Assembly (NCBI GenBank): GCA_902791035.1
Contig: CADAUA010000002.1
Span: 62,001-126,000 of the forward strand
Length of the DNA: 64,000 nt
From: an uncultured Coriobacteriaceae bacterium
Lineage (GTDB): Bacteria; Actinomycetota; Coriobacteriia; Coriobacteriales; Atopobiaceae
Direction of reading: 5' to 3'
Made by a program: the position numbers and the translations under genes. Under the pieces are notes generated by a model. The model did no database searches. It was given only the letters and a program-made list of their open reading frames with translations, and was not told the origin of the DNA. Shown here piece after piece: positions 29,916-39,717 of this stretch (position 1 is the stretch's first letter; each line of letters begins with the position of its first letter).

Positions 29916-30888
29916 CGAGAACCCCCTCAAGCACGGACTTCCACGTATCCACGAGCTCCTGCGGCGCCACGGGGACGATGCCCTGCGCCACGGCCCAGGA
30001 GGCGGCACCCGCGAGGTCGCTCGCCTCGACCGACCAGAGGACCTTCTCGCCCTCGTGGCTCACCTGCCCGCGTCCAAGCGAGAAGGACGGCAGCTCGTCC
30101 ACGGCCGCAGGCGGTACCTGGAACGTGGCCGTGCCTACGGCGGGACCCAGTTGGAAGGGGAGCATGCGGTAGTCCGCCACGCAGAAGTCCCCAGGCACCT
30201 CGAAGGACACCCCTCGGAGCTCCTCGACCTTCTCCATACGGGACACACGGTAGGTACGCATGGAGTCCGGGACCACCGTACCATCCTCCGCCAGGCGCGG
30301 TGCCACCAGGTAGAGCTCGCCCCGCAGGCCAAAGAAGCCATAGGGGGCGATCACGCGCTCAGAGCGATTGCCGGCGGCATCCTGATAAGAGATGCGCGCG
30401 GCATGGCTGGCCCCCAGGCAGGTGCGGACCGTTGCCAACACCCGGTCGTCCCGGCCAGGCGCGGCGGAGAGCGGGGCGCCGGCGTCCACGAAGGCCCGGT
30501 CGATCTTTGCCAAGGCTATGCGCAGGTCGTCGCGGTAGGGGAAGGTGGGGTCCTCCAACAGGGGAAGGCAGGCTATGTCGAGCGTGAGCGCCTCGCGCGG
30601 GCCCAGCTCGGCCCCATGCGCATAGGAGGCACGCTCGTCCACGCGCCAGAGGAAGTCCCCCTCGCGGGTCCGCTCGCGCTCCACCACGATCCCACATACG
30701 GCCAAGGTGGCACGGTCCCGCGAGAAGGTCTTGCGGAAGGTATCCTGGCTCTTGCCCGTGTAGATGGTGTCCCAGAGGTAGGAGGACCGCAGGCCGTCAC
30801 GGGAGTTCATGAACTCCACGGCCAGCGTGAGGAGGCGGCGGGCCTCCTCGTCGTCCTTGCTGAGACCTATGTAGTGGTCCTGCTCCAC
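29905..30888 (-). CDS. WYL-domain regulator, first of a pair (PafB-like)
   Basis: A 327-residue protein: N-terminal winged-helix part (LLTLAVEFMNSRDGLRSSYL, then DTFRKTFSRDRATL) and a WYL domain at ISYQDAAGNRSE and PYGFFGLRGELYLVAPR, where the tryptophan is replaced. The GTG start at 30888 follows GGGAGGACGC; the reading frame continues far upstream, but only as the shadow of the opposite-strand gene. Translationally coupled to the second WYL gene. Confidence 0.8.
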   Translation of the reverse strand: MEQDHYIGLSKDDEEARRLLTLAVEFMNSRDGLRSSYLWDTIYTGKSQDTFRKTFSRDRATLAVCGIVVERERTREGDFLWRVDERASYAHGAELGPREALTLDIACLPLLEDPTFPYRDDLRIALAKIDRAFVDAGAPLSAAPGRDDRVLATVRTCLGASHAARISYQDAAGNRSERVIAPYGFFGLRGELYLVAPRLAEDGTVVPDSMRTYRVSRMEKVEELRGVSFEVPGDFCVADYRMLPFQLGPAVGTATFQVPPAAVDELPSFSLGRGQVSHEGEKVLWSVEASDLAGAASWAVAQGIVPVAPQELVDTWKSVLEGVLDGR

Positions 30889-31140
30889 GCGTCCTCCCTG
30901 GCAACGGATGTGCGACACAAAGAAGATAGCCCATGGAGGGCGTCGGGGAGGGCGGTGGAATGGACGTCGACCCAGACGGGTCGGAGGCCCTCGGACAGGG
31001 CTCGAGAAGGACCGCGTGGTGGGAAGTCTGTGCCTTTGGCATTGCCGTCGTGTTATGGGCGGCCCCGCCCGCCCACACAAGACGTATACTTTCAAAACTG
31101 TAGGACTAGGCATCTCAAACGAAGCAGAAGGACTCAGCTC

Positions 31141-33663
31141 ATGGCCATGACACCCGAGTACATGGACTATCTGGAAGACCAGATCGAGATAGCCCCTGCC
31201 AACAGCCAGGAGGAGCTCCAGGCAGCCCAGACCATAGCGGAGGTCATGCGCCAGCACGGCCTCGACCCCCAGATGGACGAGTTCGAGGCCAGCGCGGGCT
31301 ACAACGTCGTGCCGTCGGTCCTGCTCGTCGTGGCCTTCGCTGGCCTTCTCCTCGCGGGCCTTGGCGACAACGGCCTCATGCTCATCGGCTTCGTCCTTCT
31401 TGCCGTGGTCGTGGTCCTCTTCGTGCTCAAGGGCACGGGCAACGACCTCATGGCCAAGCTGGGCGGCAAGGCTCGCAGCCAGAACGTGGTGGCGGTGCAC
31501 CGCGCCACCGGTCCGCTTGTGGAGAAGGGCAACCGTCCCATCGTCGTGGTGGCCCACTACGACACCCCGCACGAGAGCTTCCTCTACAGCTCGCCAATCT
31601 CGGGCGCGCTGACGTCGCTCTACAAGTACTCGCCGATCCTGATGCTGGTCGTCGTCGTTACGGCGATCTTCCAAGCTCTGGGCTTCGTGCCCGAGGTGGC
31701 CCGCAAGGTCATCTGGGTAATCGGCCTCGTGGCCTGCGTGCCCCTCGTGATCCTGGGCATCGGTGGCATAGCTGAGGCATTCCAGCCCTGCACCGTGGGC
31801 TCCAACGACAACAAGTCCGGCGTGGCCGCCATGCTGGGCGTGCTCGAGAACGTCCGCCCCACCGGCGTGGCACCGATCTCCACCCGGGGCCGCCTGGAGC
31901 GTGCCAACCGCAACGCGCCGAAGCCGGAGCCGGAACCGGAGCCGGAACCGGAGCCGGAACCCGACATGATGCCCGAGCCCGAGGCCCAGCCCGTCTCGCA
32001 GCCGTCTGCGCAGCCCCAGGTCAGGCAGGCCGTACAGGTCGTGCGCGTGCCGGTGCCGGTGGAGGGCGTGCGTCATGGTGAGGACGTCATGCGCGAGCTT
32101 GGCATCCTGCCGGAGGACTGCCAGATAGAGTACGTGCAGGACTACACGCAGGTCGAGCGGCTGGTGCCCGTGCCGCAGCCTGCCCCGGCGCCCACGACCG
32201 AGCCGGAGCCGGAGCTGGAGCCCGAACCTGAGCGCACCGAGCCGCACCCCTCCGTGGTCTCGGCCATCAAGGGGTTCTTCTCGCGCCATAGCCGGCCACG
32301 CTACGATGCCGAAGAGGAGGAGGTGGCACCCGAGGCACCCGCGACGCCAGTCGAGGCACCGGTCATTGCCGATGAGCCTACGGCGCCGCAGTCCCCGATC
32401 GAGATGGCCGCGGCCGAGGACGAGGGCGAGGAGACCTTCCCCGAGAAGCCGGGCGGCACCCTCTCGATGGCGCCGATCGAGCCGTTCATACCGGCATCCG
32501 ACTGGGGCGAGTCCGGGGATACTGGCACCGCGTCCCTGCGCTTTGTGGATGACGACGAGGATGTGGACGAAGGTGCGGATGCCACGGCGCCGCAGAATGC
32601 CCCCGAGCCCGCCGCGCCTTCTCGTCGCGAGCGGAACATGGCCGACGTTCCCCAGATCGAGCCGGGACCGCGCCTGGACGTGGACCAGAGCTACGACAAC
32701 TCCAACGTCGCCCGCAGGGCAACCCTCTTTGACCTGCCTGATCCCACGCAGGCCGCGCTTGACCCCTTTGCGGCAGAAGCCGAGGAGCCTGTCCACGAGG
32801 CACGGATGCCTCAGCCGGTAGCCGAGACGCCCGTACAGCCTGCACCGGAACCTGTGGCTGAGCCTGCGGCCGACGTCGTGCCCGCGCGTCGTCCTGCCCG
32901 GCCCCGTCCCACCCCCGAGCCCGCGCCTCAGCCCGAACCCCAGCCTGTGCCGGAGCCCGTGCCTGCGGGCGAACCCCAGCCCCTCGGGATGCTGAGCGAG
33001 GACGGCGACTACCTCTTCCCCGAGGACACCGACTCCGACGGCAAGAAGCCGTCGCGCTTTGGCTTTGGTCGCAAGAAGAAGGACGGTCGCGGCAAGCGCG
33101 GCAACTGGAAGGGTGGCGCCGCTCCGCGCGACGGCCTGCGCTTGGTGGACGGCGAGGACGGTGCCGCGCCGAGCGACCAGGAGCTTGTCGAGTCCGTGCT
33201 CCACATGAGCGACGACGCGCTCCTGGCGCACGACATCTGGTTCGTGGCGCTGGGCGCTTCGAGCCTTGGGCACGAGGGCATGAAGACCTTCTTGGCCAAG
33301 TACCGCGCATCCATCCGAGGTGCCTTCCTCATCAACCTGGACAGCATTGGCACGGGCGACCTGACCATCTTCACGCGTGAGGGTCTTGAGAATACCCGTC
33401 GGGCCGACCGGCGTCTCGTACGGCTCCTCTCCACCACGGCTGCCGACCTCCACATGGAGCTCGGCCAGGCCACGCACGACTGGGGCGACACGGATGCCAC
33501 CCCGGCCATGCGGGCGTCCGTCCGTGCGGTCACCATCACGGGTCTGGGGGAGAACGGCCTGCCCGCCCTCTCGCACACCTCCGAGGACACGCCCGAGAAC
33601 GTGCCGACAGACCAGGCGAACGAGGTCGCCGAGCTCGTGACGGAGCTCATCCGTCGTTCGTAG
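31141..33663 (+). CDS. membrane M28-like protein split by a long Pro/Glu linker
   Basis: An 840-residue protein. The N-terminal third looks like the first half of an M28 metallopeptidase, with VVVAHYDTPHES (about 136-147) and GSNDNKSGVAAML (about 220-232) as metal-site motifs, interrupted by four hydrophobic segments (about 58-75, 80-98, 164-184, 189-216). Residues about 241-690 are a disordered linker rich in Pro, Glu and Ala with a PEPEPEPEP run coded by 12-bp tandem repeats. The second half resumes with WFVALGASSLGHEG (about 699), DSIGTGD and ALSHTSEDTPENVP. Where M28 enzymes have the catalytic Glu-Glu pair, this has Ser-Ser, so it may be inactive or use another residue. It is divergent from the WYL pair. 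Confidence 0.75.
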   Translation: MAMTPEYMDYLEDQIEIAPANSQEELQAAQTIAEVMRQHGLDPQMDEFEASAGYNVVPSVLLVVAFAGLLLAGLGDNGLMLIGFVLLAVVVVLFVLKGTGNDLMAKLGGKARSQNVVAVHRATGPLVEKGNRPIVVVAHYDTPHESFLYSSPISGALTSLYKYSPILMLVVVVTAIFQALGFVPEVARKVIWVIGLVACVPLVILGIGGIAEAFQPCTVGSNDNKSGVAAMLGVLENVRPTGVAPISTRGRLERANRNAPKPEPEPEPEPEPEPDMMPEPEAQPVSQPSAQPQVRQAVQVVRVPVPVEGVRHGEDVMRELGILPEDCQIEYVQDYTQVERLVPVPQPAPAPTTEPEPELEPEPERTEPHPSVVSAIKGFFSRHSRPRYDAEEEEVAPEAPATPVEAPVIADEPTAPQSPIEMAAAEDEGEETFPEKPGGTLSMAPIEPFIPASDWGESGDTGTASLRFVDDDEDVDEGADATAPQNAPEPAAPSRRERNMADVPQIEPGPRLDVDQSYDNSNVARRATLFDLPDPTQAALDPFAAEAEEPVHEARMPQPVAETPVQPAPEPVAEPAADVVPARRPARPRPTPEPAPQPEPQPVPEPVPAGEPQPLGMLSEDGDYLFPEDTDSDGKKPSRFGFGRKKKDGRGKRGNWKGGAAPRDGLRLVDGEDGAAPSDQELVESVLHMSDDALLAHDIWFVALGASSLGHEGMKTFLAKYRASIRGAFLINLDSIGTGDLTIFTREGLENTRRADRRLVRLLSTTAADLHMELGQATHDWGDTDATPAMRASVRAVTITGLGENGLPALSHTSEDTPENVPTDQANEVAELVTELIRRS

Positions 33664-34038
33664 GGCCAAGACCCATGGGTACGAGGCGCAAGGCATCGAG
33701 CTGGCGCCTCCCCGCGTGACCCTCCGCGAGAGGGTCGCCGCCCATGGGTTGGTCCCCACCAAAGAGCCGGGCCTTGGGACCTCTGCGTCGCCTGGGGCCC
33801 CGTGGCGGGTCGCCCCCTCGTATGCCGGCCTGGCGCTGCTGAACGTACTTGTCATCCATCAAGCCCCCTAGATTCGTCGCCTCTGCCTCGAGCCTAGGGG
33901 GCCATGCTTGCAGAAATCTTCCGTGGAAATTACGGCCATCTGCCACGAGCCTTCCACGAATCTCCCCGCGTCTCTGACGGCGCAGGTAGGGATGGACGAC
34001 CTTCTTGGCTTCGGGGCTGCTCGGCCCAAAACGCCAAC
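33664..34038. other. gene-free stretch with several inverted repeats
   Basis: No credible gene. Hairpins seen: GACCCTC/GAGGGTC at 33718-33736, GAGGCGC/GCGCCTC just before it, and GCCCCCTAG (33863-33871) with CTAGGGGGC (33894-33902). They lie after the M28-like gene and probably end its transcript. Confidence 0.5.
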
Positions 34039-34066
34039 TTGCCCTTGCGGCTACCTGTGATAGAAT
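34039..34066 (+). promoter_or_regulatory. promoter of tRNA-Gly
   Basis: TTGCCC (34039-34044), a 16-bp spacer and TAGAAT (34061-34066), which ends 12 bp before the tRNA. The same TAGAAT -10 box precedes tRNA-Lys, tRNA-Arg and purB. Confidence 0.6.
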
Positions 34067-34078
34067 CTCCACACACGT

Positions 34079-34153
34079 GCGGGCATCGCCAAGTGGTAAG
34101 GCAACGGCTTCCCAAGCCGTCATCCGCGGGTTCGAATCCCGTTGCCCGCTCCA
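34079..34153 (+). tRNA. tRNA-Gly (CCC)
   Basis: A 75-nt cloverleaf, acceptor GCGGGCA with TGCCCGC, anticodon loop TTCCCAA giving CCC, T-arm GGGTTCGAATCCC, CCA encoded. Confidence 0.96.
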
Positions 34154-34162
34154 GGAATTCTC

Positions 34163-34185
34163 GGGCCCCGCGAGGGGCCCTTTTT
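34163..34185 (+). terminator. intrinsic terminator after tRNA-Gly
   Basis: GGGCCCC, loop GCGA, GGGGCCC and TTTTT. Confidence 0.92.
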
Positions 34186-34266
34186 CGTTTGGGTATACAT
34201 GCCATGTGCTCGTGTAACAGGTGCCGCCGCCTGGCGGCCTAGGTCTTGTACCCGGAGGGATGCCTT

Positions 34267-35544
34267 ATGAACCTGCCTATGACCGACGAGGAGTGCCGCG
34301 TTGCCATGGCGGCGCTGTCCGGCCAACTGGACCTCTACGCAAAGCTGCTGGTAAACAAGGGCTGCGCCCTCAAGGAGGGCCAGGAGCTCATGCTGACCGC
34401 CTCGCTCGAGCAGGCGGACTTCGCCCGGCGCGTGGTGCGGGCTGCCTATGAGGCTGGGGCCGGCCACGTGACCGTCAACTGGTACGACGACGCCGTCGAG
34501 CGCATGGATCTGGAGTACGTGCCCCTGGAGTGGTTCAAGACCGTGCCCTCCTGGGAGGTCGAGCAGCGTGACTCCCTGGCGGAGGCCGGTGCCGCCTTCC
34601 TCTTCCTGGACGGTTCGGACCCCGATGCCATGAAGGGCATCGACCCCGCCAAGCCCGCAGCCCGCCGCAAGGCCATGAACACCCAGTGTGTGAAGTACCG
34701 CGACGGCATGGACTTCGGGCGGAACGTCTGGTGCATCGCGGCGGCTCCCGTGCTGGGCTGGGCCCGACAGGTTTTCCCCAAGCTGAGCGACGCCGAGGCG
34801 ATGTATCGCCTGTGGGTAGCCATCCTGAGCGTGTCGCGCGCCGACGGGGGTGACCCGGAGAGCGCCTGGGAGACCCATAACGCCTCCTTCGAGCAGACCA
34901 AGCGCTACCTCAACGACCAGCGCTTCGACGCCCTGCACTACGTGTCGTCCAACGGGACCGACCTCACGGTGGGCATGAACGAGGGCCACATCTGGGACGG
35001 CGGTGCCGCGCGCACCGTGGACGGCACGTCCTACTTCCCCAACATCCCCACCGAGGAGGTCTTTACCTCGCCTGACCGCATGCGTGTGGACGGCATCGTG
35101 CACTCCGCGCTGCCGCTCTCCAACTCTGGCCAGCTGATCAAGGACTTCTGGTTCCGGTTCGAGGGCGGGCAGGTCGTGGACTTTGGTGCGGCGGAGGGAG
35201 CCGACGTGCTCCAGCACATCCTGGACACCGACGAGAACTCGCGCCGCCTGGGCGAGTGCGCCCTTATCTCCAAGAACACCCCGATCCGGCAGAGCGGCGT
35301 GCTCTTCTACGACACGCTCTTTGACGAGAACGCCAGCTGCCATCTGGCACTGGGCACGGGCTTCCCCGAGTGCCTGGCCGGCGGCGTGGACATGGGCAAG
35401 GACACGCTGATGGCCCACGGAGTGAACCAGAGCGCCACGCACGTGGACTTCATGATCGGGTCGGATGACATGAACATCTGGGGCATTTCCAAGGACGGCA
35501 CGGAGACCCCGCTCTTCGTGAACGGCCAGTGGGCCTGGGAGTAG
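34267..35544 (+). CDS. M29 family aminopeptidase
   Basis: A 425-residue thermophilic-type (AmpS/PepS) aminopeptidase that releases N-terminal amino acids from peptides in the cytoplasm. Metal-ligand regions are visible: NIPTEEVFTSPD (about 260), FYDTLFDENASCHLALG (about 350) and ATHVDFMIGSDDM near the end. The ATG at 34267 follows CGGAGGG by 7 bases. A GC-rich repeat able to fold (35548-35580) follows the stop. Confidence 0.92.
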   Translation: MNLPMTDEECRVAMAALSGQLDLYAKLLVNKGCALKEGQELMLTASLEQADFARRVVRAAYEAGAGHVTVNWYDDAVERMDLEYVPLEWFKTVPSWEVEQRDSLAEAGAAFLFLDGSDPDAMKGIDPAKPAARRKAMNTQCVKYRDGMDFGRNVWCIAAAPVLGWARQVFPKLSDAEAMYRLWVAILSVSRADGGDPESAWETHNASFEQTKRYLNDQRFDALHYVSSNGTDLTVGMNEGHIWDGGAARTVDGTSYFPNIPTEEVFTSPDRMRVDGIVHSALPLSNSGQLIKDFWFRFEGGQVVDFGAAEGADVLQHILDTDENSRRLGECALISKNTPIRQSGVLFYDTLFDENASCHLALGTGFPECLAGGVDMGKDTLMAHGVNQSATHVDFMIGSDDMNIWGISKDGTETPLFVNGQWAWE

Positions 35545-35597
35545 GGGCCGGCCGGGTCGCGGGTCCGGCCGGGTCGCGGGCTGCTGCGTGGGCGTGG

Positions 35598-35603
35598 TAG
35601 AAT
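35598..35603 (+). promoter_or_regulatory. -10 box of tRNA-Lys
   Basis: TAGAAT preceded by TGG, 61 bp before the tRNA; a hairpin GCCCGCAC/GTGCGGGC (35617-35638) lies in the transcribed leader. No clear -35 box. Confidence 0.5.
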
Positions 35604-35664
35604 CGCATCCACGCACGCCCGCACGGGCGCGTGCGGGCCTCGGAGGTGTGCGTGAGCCTCATAG

Positions 35665-35740
35665 GCGCCCTTAGCTCAGTTGGCAGAGCAGGGGACTTTT
35701 AATCCCAAGGTCGTGGGTTCGACCCCCACAGGGCGCACCA
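35665..35740 (+). tRNA. tRNA-Lys (TTT)
   Basis: A 76-nt cloverleaf, acceptor GCGCCCT with AGGGCGC, anticodon loop CTTTTAA giving TTT, T-arm GGGTTCGACCCCC, CCA encoded. Confidence 0.97.
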
Positions 35741-35749
35741 AGCATAATG

Positions 35750-35788
35750 GCAGGTCAACTGGGGTATCTGGTTGACCTGCTTATTTCT
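35750..35788 (+). terminator. terminator after tRNA-Lys
   Basis: GCAGGTCAAC, an 11-nt loop and GTTGACCTGC make a 10-bp stem, followed by TTATTTCT. Confidence 0.85.
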
Positions 35789-35945
35789 TGGCGTGTGTGG
35801 TCAATCAGTTGCTGGACGCCGTCCGATCAGGATTCAATTGCGGGACTGCCGCGCAGGGATGCTGCGCCCGCAAACACGGGTCTTTTCTTGGATCGGGTGA
35901 GGTTGCACGTTTGTTCCGCATTAAGGAACGTTAGCTACGTGGTCC

Positions 35946-36240
35946 GGAACGTTTACTACGCGGCCTCGCACGTTTGCCCGCCACCGCTGCCCATTTGCGG
36001 CTCACAAACGGGCAGCGGTGGCGGAAGCCCTTATGCCCCGCGGTTCTGCACGTTTGCCCCGTGGAGGGGAACGTTTGCTACGCGGTCACGCACGTTTGCC
36101 CGCCGTGGCTGCCCATTTGCGGCTCACAAACGGGCAGCCGCCGCCGGAGCCCATTTGCCCGCCACAAACGGGCAGCCGCCGCCGGAGCCCATTTGCCCGC
36201 CACAAACGGGCAGCGGTGGCGGAAGCCCATTTGCGCGTGT
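35946..36240. repeat. nested repeat array upstream of argG
   Basis: Two levels of repetition. An 84-bp unit beginning GGAACGTTT(A/G)CTACGCGG occurs at 35946 and again at 36068. Within and after the second, a 38-bp unit starting CCCATTTGC and holding ACAAACGGGCAGC is repeated in tandem at 36112, 36150 and 36188, with a partial copy at 36226. The first unit can fold: CCGCCACCGCTGCCC (35978-35992) pairs perfectly with GGGCAGCGGTGGCGG (36010-36024). No spacers, so not CRISPR. Open frames across it are by-products of the repetition. Confidence 0.8.
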
Positions 36241-36308
36241 CCCGTGGCGAGTTTGTTTCCAAACGAATACCGTTCGCCAGCGGCGCCATAACGTCGGCGA
36301 GCGAGTCC

Positions 36309-36314
36309 TATAGT
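36309..36314 (+). promoter_or_regulatory. possible -10 box before the argG leader
   Basis: TATAGT in a GC-rich setting, about 85 bp before the small leader frame; no good -35 box is seen. Confidence 0.3.
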
Positions 36315-36398
36315 TCCAACCACACGGCGCACCACCCGGTGCGCACAGCTGCAGCCGCGGGCACCGCCCGCGCCACTCGCTCAAGAGGAGGCCACGCC

Positions 36399-36485
36399 AT
36401 GAAGCGTACGTTCGCACCCATGCACACCGCTCATGCGAACGAGGCCTCCCTGCGACGCCAGGACCGACGAACCACCTCGCGATGA
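36399..36485 (+). CDS. candidate arginine leader peptide of argG
   Basis: A 28-codon frame with a strong ribosome site (GAGGAGG, 7 bases before ATG) placed 179 bp before argG. It begins MKRTFAP and ends LRRQDRRTTSR. Six of 28 codons are Arg, five of them in the last ten, and four use CGA, a codon little used in neighbouring core genes. Downstream DNA can fold into CCCGGC/GCCGGG (36539-36553) and a longer stem GCCGTG/CACGGC with inner GGCC/GGCC (36560-36594). This is what an arginine-sensing leader upstream of an arginine gene would look like. The first residues resemble L34 (MKRTYQP), possibly by chance. Confidence 0.5.
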   Translation: MKRTFAPMHTAHANEASLRRQDRRTTSR

Positions 36486-36664
36486 CGCAGGTGTCCGGGT
36501 CCGCGCGCACTTATCACCACCACAACGGATCTTAGGCACCCGGCATCGCCGGGCTTCTCGCCGTGCGCCGGCCTTGCTGGCCACCGCTCACGGCATCGCG
36601 GCACCCCGCCGCAACCCACTCACCGTCAAGGGGCATCAAGGCCCACAACGAAAGGAAAAGCATC

Positions 36665-37894
<1,230 letters not shown>

Positions 37895-37955
37895 TTGCGC
37901 GCTAGACTGGGCGTGTCGGGTTTCTCGATGGTTCTTGCACGTTGACTCGGAGGGA

Positions 37956-37994
37956 CGCCGGCTGGAGACGAGGGCTCTTGTCTCCAAACCGGCG
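37956..37994 (+). promoter_or_regulatory. strong hairpin between argG and argH
   Basis: CGCCGG...CCGGCG encloses GGAGACGAG-GGCT-CTTGTCTCC, in all about 15 paired bases, ending 26 bp before the argH start and just upstream of its GGGAGG site. No T-run. It may set the argG:argH ratio by stabilising or blocking the message. Confidence 0.5.
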
Positions 37995-38019
37995 CCCCTC
38001 TTTGACGGGAGGTAGGGCC

Positions 38020-39420
38020 ATGGCGCTTTGGGGCGGCAGGTTCGAGAAGGGCGTGGACCAGTTCACGCAGGAGTTCGGCGCCTCGCTCGAGGTGGACAAG
38101 AACATGGCCCAGCAGGACATCGCCGGCTCGCGGGCCCACGCGCGCATGCTGGCCGAGCAGGGCGTGATAAGCGCCGCCGACCAGCGGGCCATCGACGCCG
38201 GCCTCGCGCGGATCGCGGGCGAGGTCGCGGACGGGACCTTCCCCTGGGACGTCAACGACGAGGACGTCCACATGGCCGTGGAGTCCCGCCTTACGGCCGA
38301 GATCGGCCAGCCCGGCGCGCGCCTGCACACGGGCCGGTCGCGCAACGACCAGGTGGCCACGGACGTCCGTCTCCTGGCCAAGGACCTCTGCCGCCAGCTC
38401 CTGGCTGGCAACGTGGCCCTGCGTCGCGTGCTCGTGGACGCTGCCGAGAAATACCTGGGCGTGGTCATGCCCGGCTATACCCACCTGCAGCATGCCCAGC
38501 CGGTCCTCCTGTCCCATCACCTGCTGGCCTACTACTGGATGCTGACCCGGGACTTCACCCGCCTGCTGGCGGCCTACGACGCGGCCGACGCCAACCCGCT
38601 CGGCGCGGCGGCTCTGGCTGGCACCACCTACCCGCTGGACCGCCAGCGCACCACGGAGCTCCTGGGCTTCGACCACCCCATCCCCAACAGCCTGGACGCG
38701 GTGAGCGACCGCGACTACCTGCTGGACCTCGAGTACGCCTGCAGCGTGGGCATGATGCACCTCTCGCGCCTGTGCGAGGAGATCGTGCTCTGGAGCTCCA
38801 CGGAGTTCGGGTTCATCACGCTCAGCGACTCCTACTCCACGGGCTCCAGCATCATGCCGCAGAAGAAGAACCCCGACTTCGCCGAGCTCACGCGCGGCAA
38901 GACGGGCCGTGTGTACGGTGACCTGATGGCGCTTCTCACCACCATGAAGGGCCTGCCTCTGGCCTACAACAAGGACCTCCAGGAGTGCAAGGAGGGTCCG
39001 CTGGACGCCGCCCGCACCTTGAGCGACTGCATGGAGATCGTGGCCGGCATGGTGGAGACCTGGACCGTGCACGACGACGTGATGCTGGCCCAGGCCCGCA
39101 CGGGCTTTACCGCGGCCACCGACGTGGCCGACTACCTGGCCAAGAAGGGCATGCCCTTCCGCGAGGCGCACCGCGTGGTGGGGGAGCTCGTGCTCTACTG
39201 CGAGCAGCACGGCAAGGGCCTGGAGGACCTCACGGTCGCGGAGTTCCGGGCGGCGAGCCCCCTCTTCGAGGCGGACATCGCCCAGGACCTGGACCCGGCG
39301 GGCATCGCCAACGCGCGCAACACCTATGGCGGCACAGGGTCTGCGGCCGTGCGCGTGCAGCTGGGCGAGGCGCAGGCATCGCTCGCGTCCGACGAGGCCC
39401 GGGTGCCGGCTGCGCGGTAG
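38020..39420 (+). CDS. argH: argininosuccinate lyase
   Basis: A 466-residue member of the fumarase/aspartase superfamily, splitting argininosuccinate into arginine and fumarate. [11 protein letters not shown] (about 284-294) is the superfamily signature and [11 protein letters not shown] the typical start. GGGAGGTAGGG precedes the ATG. In frame upstream there is an Arg-rich stretch but no start with a ribosome site. Confidence 0.96.
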   Translation: MALWGGRFEKGVDQFTQEFGASLEVDKNMAQQDIAGSRAHARMLAEQGVISAADQRAIDAGLARIAGEVADGTFPWDVNDEDVHMAVESRLTAEIGQPGARLHTGRSRNDQVATDVRLLAKDLCRQLLAGNVALRRVLVDAAEKYLGVVMPGYTHLQHAQPVLLSHHLLAYYWMLTRDFTRLLAAYDAADANPLGAAALAGTTYPLDRQRTTELLGFDHPIPNSLDAVSDRDYLLDLEYACSVGMMHLSRLCEEIVLWSSTEFGFITLSDSYSTGSSIMPQKKNPDFAELTRGKTGRVYGDLMALLTTMKGLPLAYNKDLQECKEGPLDAARTLSDCMEIVAGMVETWTVHDDVMLAQARTGFTAATDVADYLAKKGMPFREAHRVVGELVLYCEQHGKGLEDLTVAEFRAASPLFEADIAQDLDPAGIANARNTYGGTGSAAVRVQLGEAQASLASDEARVPAAR

Positions 39421-39437
39421 CTCGGCGCGCGGGCGGC

Positions 39438-39459
39438 AGGGGAGTACCCCCTAGCGCCC
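39438..39459. repeat. GGGGAGTACCCCC element after argH
   Basis: AGGGGAGTACCCCCTAGCGCCC, a shortened copy of the palindrome family at 16468, 42484 and 63433; probably a transcription end. Confidence 0.6.
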
Positions 39460-39500
39460 AGCCCTTCTTGTCCGCTCTTCTCACTTGCGCTTGGCCACGA

Positions 39501-39573
39501 TAGCATGCACTTTGCGCAACCGGTACAACAAAAGCCCAGTTGCGCGTTAACTGCCAGCGCAGAGTGTATGCTA
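39501..39573 (+). repeat. 73-bp inverted-repeat element, copy 1
   Basis: Begins TAGCATGCACTTTGCG and ends CGCAGAGTGTATGCTA; these 16-bp ends pair with two mismatches. It aligns without gaps to copy 2 at 40923-40995. Size and ends fit a REP/MITE-type non-coding mobile unit. Confidence 0.8.
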
Positions 39574-39623
39574 GCGAAGAGGGCTGCTGTGCCATCCGTC
39601 CAGCGACTGCCCCTTGGCCGCGC

Positions 39624-39706
39624 CCGTCGCCCTGTCCGCCCGTCGTACCACCCGTCGCCCTGTCCGCCCGTCGTACCGCCCGTCGCCCTGTCCGCCCGTG
39701 GCCCGA
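39624..39706. repeat. 28-bp tandem repeat, about 3 copies
   Basis: Units starting CCGTCGCCCTGTCCGCCCGT at 39624, 39652 and 39680, directly before the ribosome site of the next gene. They would be in its 5' leader. Confidence 0.8.
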
Positions 39707-39717
39707 AGGAGAACGGC

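Noticed and set aside
29905-33855. A 1316-codon open frame on the minus strand opposite the M28-like gene
   Set aside because: Only its first-WYL-gene part is real. The rest is the antisense of a GC-rich gene, low in recognisable motifs, and a good GTG with a ribosome site marks the true start at 30888.
35946-36240. A CRISPR array
   Set aside because: The 38-bp units follow one another without unique spacers and no cas gene is present.
36018-36485. A 155-codon protein upstream of argG
   Set aside because: It is made of repeat translation for most of its length. Only the last 28 codons have their own start and ribosome site.
37928-37945. A five-codon frame (MVLAR) before argH as a second arginine leader
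   Set aside because: No ribosome site and only one Arg codon; likely chance.
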